From CAZAMB01 sp964501365 (lineage in GTDB: Bacteria > Planctomycetota > Phycisphaerae > UBA1845), in the NCBI GenBank assembly GCA_964501365.1, contig CAZCST010000001.1:1-64000 (forward strand): a DNA stretch of 64,000 nucleotides, given 5' to 3'. Each line of letters starts with the position of its first letter. Position 1 is the first letter of the stretch. The position numbers and the translations under genes were made by a program. This document shows positions 62,168-64,000 of the stretch, in pieces. The notes below the pieces were generated by a model. The model saw nothing but the letters and a program-made list of their open reading frames with translations, did not search any database and was not told the origin of the DNA.

Positions 62168-64000
62168 CTAGGCAGCCGCGGGCCGAAGAGAAATCGGTGT
62201 TATGTAGCTGTCCACTTCCACGGTACGCTCCTCGCCAAAGCGAACCAGGCGCGCGCTGTTGAAGATCACAAACGCGGTTGCAATCGTGTGGGCTACGGCA
62301 GCCAGGATGGGCGTCAGCGGACCCCAGATCGCCAGCGTCATCATCCCCACGATAAACGCAACGCCAAACAATATGTTCTGCCAGACGACTCTGGTGGCCG
62401 CACGCGAAAGCTTGATCAGGAATGGCAGGCGGCTCAAATCGTTATTCATCAGCGCGATCGACGCGGAATTAATGGCCACATCGCTGCCGGCTGCGCCCAT
62501 GGCGATTCCCAAATCGCTGGCCGCAAGCATCGGAGCATCGTTCACGCCGTCCCCTACCACCGCCACCTTGTGTCCGCGCCGTTTGAGATCATCCACCAAT
62601 TTCAGTTTTTCCTCGGGCAACACTTCCGCCTGAACCTCAGTGCAGCCCATTTCCGCCCCTACGCGACGCGCGACGGACCACTTGTCGCCGGTCACCATGG
62701 AAATGTTGCGAATATTGAGCTTGCGGAGTTCGTCGATGGCGGTACGAGCCTCGCCGCGGGTGCGATCCTCAAGCCCCACCCAGCCCACGCAGCGTCCATC
62801 ACGAGCAACGTACAACAGACTCAGGCCCTCGGGTTCCGCAAATTCCGCACTCCGGGTCACGGACATATCAACACCCTGCTGCTCCAGGAAATTGAGACGC
62901 CCCACCAGCACATTTGCACCCCCCACCGTCGCCACGACTCCGCGACCCGCAACTTCGTTGAATGAAGATGGATGAGCCAGGTCGAGCCTGGCTTTGCGGG
63001 CGACCTGCACGAGCGCGAGCGCGGCCGGATGTTTGCTCATCTGCTCGGCGGACGCGGCGGCCCAGAGCACATCGGCGCCATCTTCGCCCGGAGCGGGCTT
63101 GAGCTGCGTCACGGCCAGCACGCCGGTCGTAAGAGTCCCCGTCTTGTCGAAGACGACAGCGGTCAACGAGCGGGCAAATTCCAACTGGACAACGTTCTTG
63201 ATCAGAATCCCCAATCGGGCAGCGCAGCTGAGTGCGGCCACCATCGCCGTGGGTGTCGCCAGCACCAGCGCACACGGGCAGGCGATAATGAGCATGGTGA
63301 TCGCCTTTTGCACGCCGACATCCTTGTCCGCCGAGAAAAACCAGACAACGGCCGCAAGCATGACGACCGTCGGCGTGTACCAGCCTGCGTAACGATCGAT
63401 CAAGCGCATCAGCGGAATGCGGGTTTTTTCGGCGTCGAGGATGAGCCTTTGCACGCGGCCAAGCGTGGTGTCGCCGCCGGCCTTGGTCACGCGAATATCC
63501 AGCACACCGGTGAGGTTGCTCGTGCCGCTGAACACTTCCGTCCCCACGGCTTTATCCACCGGCATGGATTCACCGGTGATGTTGGCCTGATTCACTGTGG
63601 AGTCGCCGCGCACCACCTCGCCATCGGCGGCGATGTTGTCGCCGGGGCGGACGCGAATGACATCTCCGGGGCGCAGTTGCCGCGCGTCCACGACATCTTC
63701 GCTTCCGCTGGGTCCAATTCGGTGCGCCTTGTCGGGCGTGAGCCGCAGAAGCGATTCAATGGACGCCCGCGCGCCAAGTGCAGTGCGCGTTTCGATCAAG
63801 TTGGAAATGACCATGAAGAACGCGATGATCCCGGCCTCCTGATATTCGCCGAGCGCCACGGCCGCGACGACAGCCAGCGCCACCAGTTCATCCATGTGCA
63901 TGTGCCCGTGACTGAGGCATTTGAGCGCGTGCCAGACGAGCGGCGTTCCCAGCAGAAGAACGCCCATAAGTGCGATCACGTCGGAATAGACCGAATGAGC
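62168..64000 (-). CDS. Heavy-metal P1B-type ATPase, N-terminus off the window
   Basis: The frame runs from its stop at 62168 to the right edge without a start that fits the family (an internal GTG is at 63979), so the 5' end lies beyond the window. Visible: actuator TGES (in ITGESMPVD), CPC motif in IACPCALVLATPTAM, phosphorylation site FDKTGTLT, a HP locus in SKHPAALAL, and GDGVNDAPML in the hinge. The final membrane helices have AVAHTIATAFVIFNSARL, with His where Zn-type ATPases such as ZntA have Asp. It probably exports Cu+, Zn2+ or another soft metal; specificity is uncertain. Convergent with the SpoIID gene, 2 bp apart. Confidence 0.93.
   Translation of the reverse strand, partial: AHSVYSDVIALMGVLLLGTPLVWHALKCLSHGHMHMDELVALAVVAAVALGEYQEAGIIAFFMVISNLIETRTALGARASIESLLRLTPDKAHRIGPSGSEDVVDARQLRPGDVIRVRPGDNIAADGEVVRGDSTVNQANITGESMPVDKAVGTEVFSGTSNLTGVLDIRVTKAGGDTTLGRVQRLILDAEKTRIPLMRLIDRYAGWYTPTVVMLAAVVWFFSADKDVGVQKAITMLIIACPCALVLATPTAMVAALSCAARLGILIKNVVQLEFARSLTAVVFDKTGTLTTGVLAVTQLKPAPGEDGADVLWAAASAEQMSKHPAALALVQVARKARLDLAHPSSFNEVAGRGVVATVGGANVLVGRLNFLEQQGVDMSVTRSAEFAEPEGLSLLYVARDGRCVGWVGLEDRTRGEARTAIDELRKLNIRNISMVTGDKWSVARRVGAEMGCTEVQAEVLPEEKLKLVDDLKRRGHKVAVVGDGVNDAPMLAASDLGIAMGAAGSDVAINSASIALMNNDLSRLPFLIKLSRAATRVVWQNILFGVAFIVGMMTLAIWGPLTPILAAVAHTIATAFVIFNSARLVRFGEERTVEVDSYITPISLRPAAA

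Overview
The window looks like a chromosomal segment of a planctomycete, most probably of the Phycisphaerae type. This is inferred from gene content, not from a marker tree. The signs are: pseudopilin-like proteins ending in an H-x9-DG motif; many secreted proteins built from 12-residue DCNGNGxPDECD repeats; PEP-CTERM, IPTL-CTERM and dockerin C-termini; a TPR protein fused to two RNA polymerase alpha C-terminal domains; and an IleRS with a PMGVHHAWG signature. I see no rRNA, prophage, insertion sequence or CRISPR array. Two tRNA genes are present.

Layout. 1-1.3 kb: the 5' part of a secreted Asp-box (BNR) propeller protein. 1.7-5.6 kb: sucC without sucD, a CPA2/RCK cation-proton antiporter and a small zinc-ligand protein. 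5.6-11.8 kb (minus): hpf, ptsN, ptsH and ptsI, then a DUF2344 protein overlapping an RNase E/G. 11.9-18.5 kb: a lipoprotein-like protein, a pseudopilin, an MqsA-like antitoxin with a wrecked toxin, icd, and an FHA-GAF histidine kinase coupled to a membrane protein. 18.5-32.9 kb: a region of surface proteins bounded by two inverted giant metzincin/NHL paralogues. Between them lie a catalytically dead GH13 protein, ArfB, two secreted proteins with a shared unnamed C-terminal module, a methyltransferase, and a structured leader or small RNA with a tiny ORF. 33.1-37.2 kb: PqqD-like, NTP_transf_5, GT2 and GT4 genes. 37.1-40.4 kb: cstA, a tandem universal stress protein, tRNA-Arg and tRNA-Met. 40.6-47.3 kb: small secreted or anchored proteins (two IPTL-CTERM, one PEP-CTERM, one dockerin), a Flp pilin, ribosomal protein L27 and a second pseudopilin. 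47.4-53.4 kb: a FlK-like thioesterase, EthD, GNAT, ileS and an HtrA-like protease. 53.6-58.8 kb: a TadG/VWA protein and a seven-bladed FG-GAP protein ending in the same unnamed module. 59.9-64 kb: the TPR-alphaCTD fusion, a SpoIID-like protein and the 3' part of a P1B ATPase.

The dominant theme is cell-surface biology. At least four genes end in the same roughly 200-residue C-terminal module and at least four carry Cys-Asp-Asn repeats. Several other proteins use alternative C-terminal sorting or docking modules. No exosortase is in the window, so the processing machinery must be elsewhere. Housekeeping genes (PTS regulation, hibernation, TCA enzymes, RNase E/G, ileS, L27) are interspersed as short operons.

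The most unusual items are the recurring C-terminal module, the TPR-double-alphaCTD fusion, the inactivated GH13 protein, the leader at 28.83-28.95 kb with a full anti-Shine-Dalgarno match, the partly homogenised inverted duplication of the metzincin genes, and three families of dispersed intergenic repeats.
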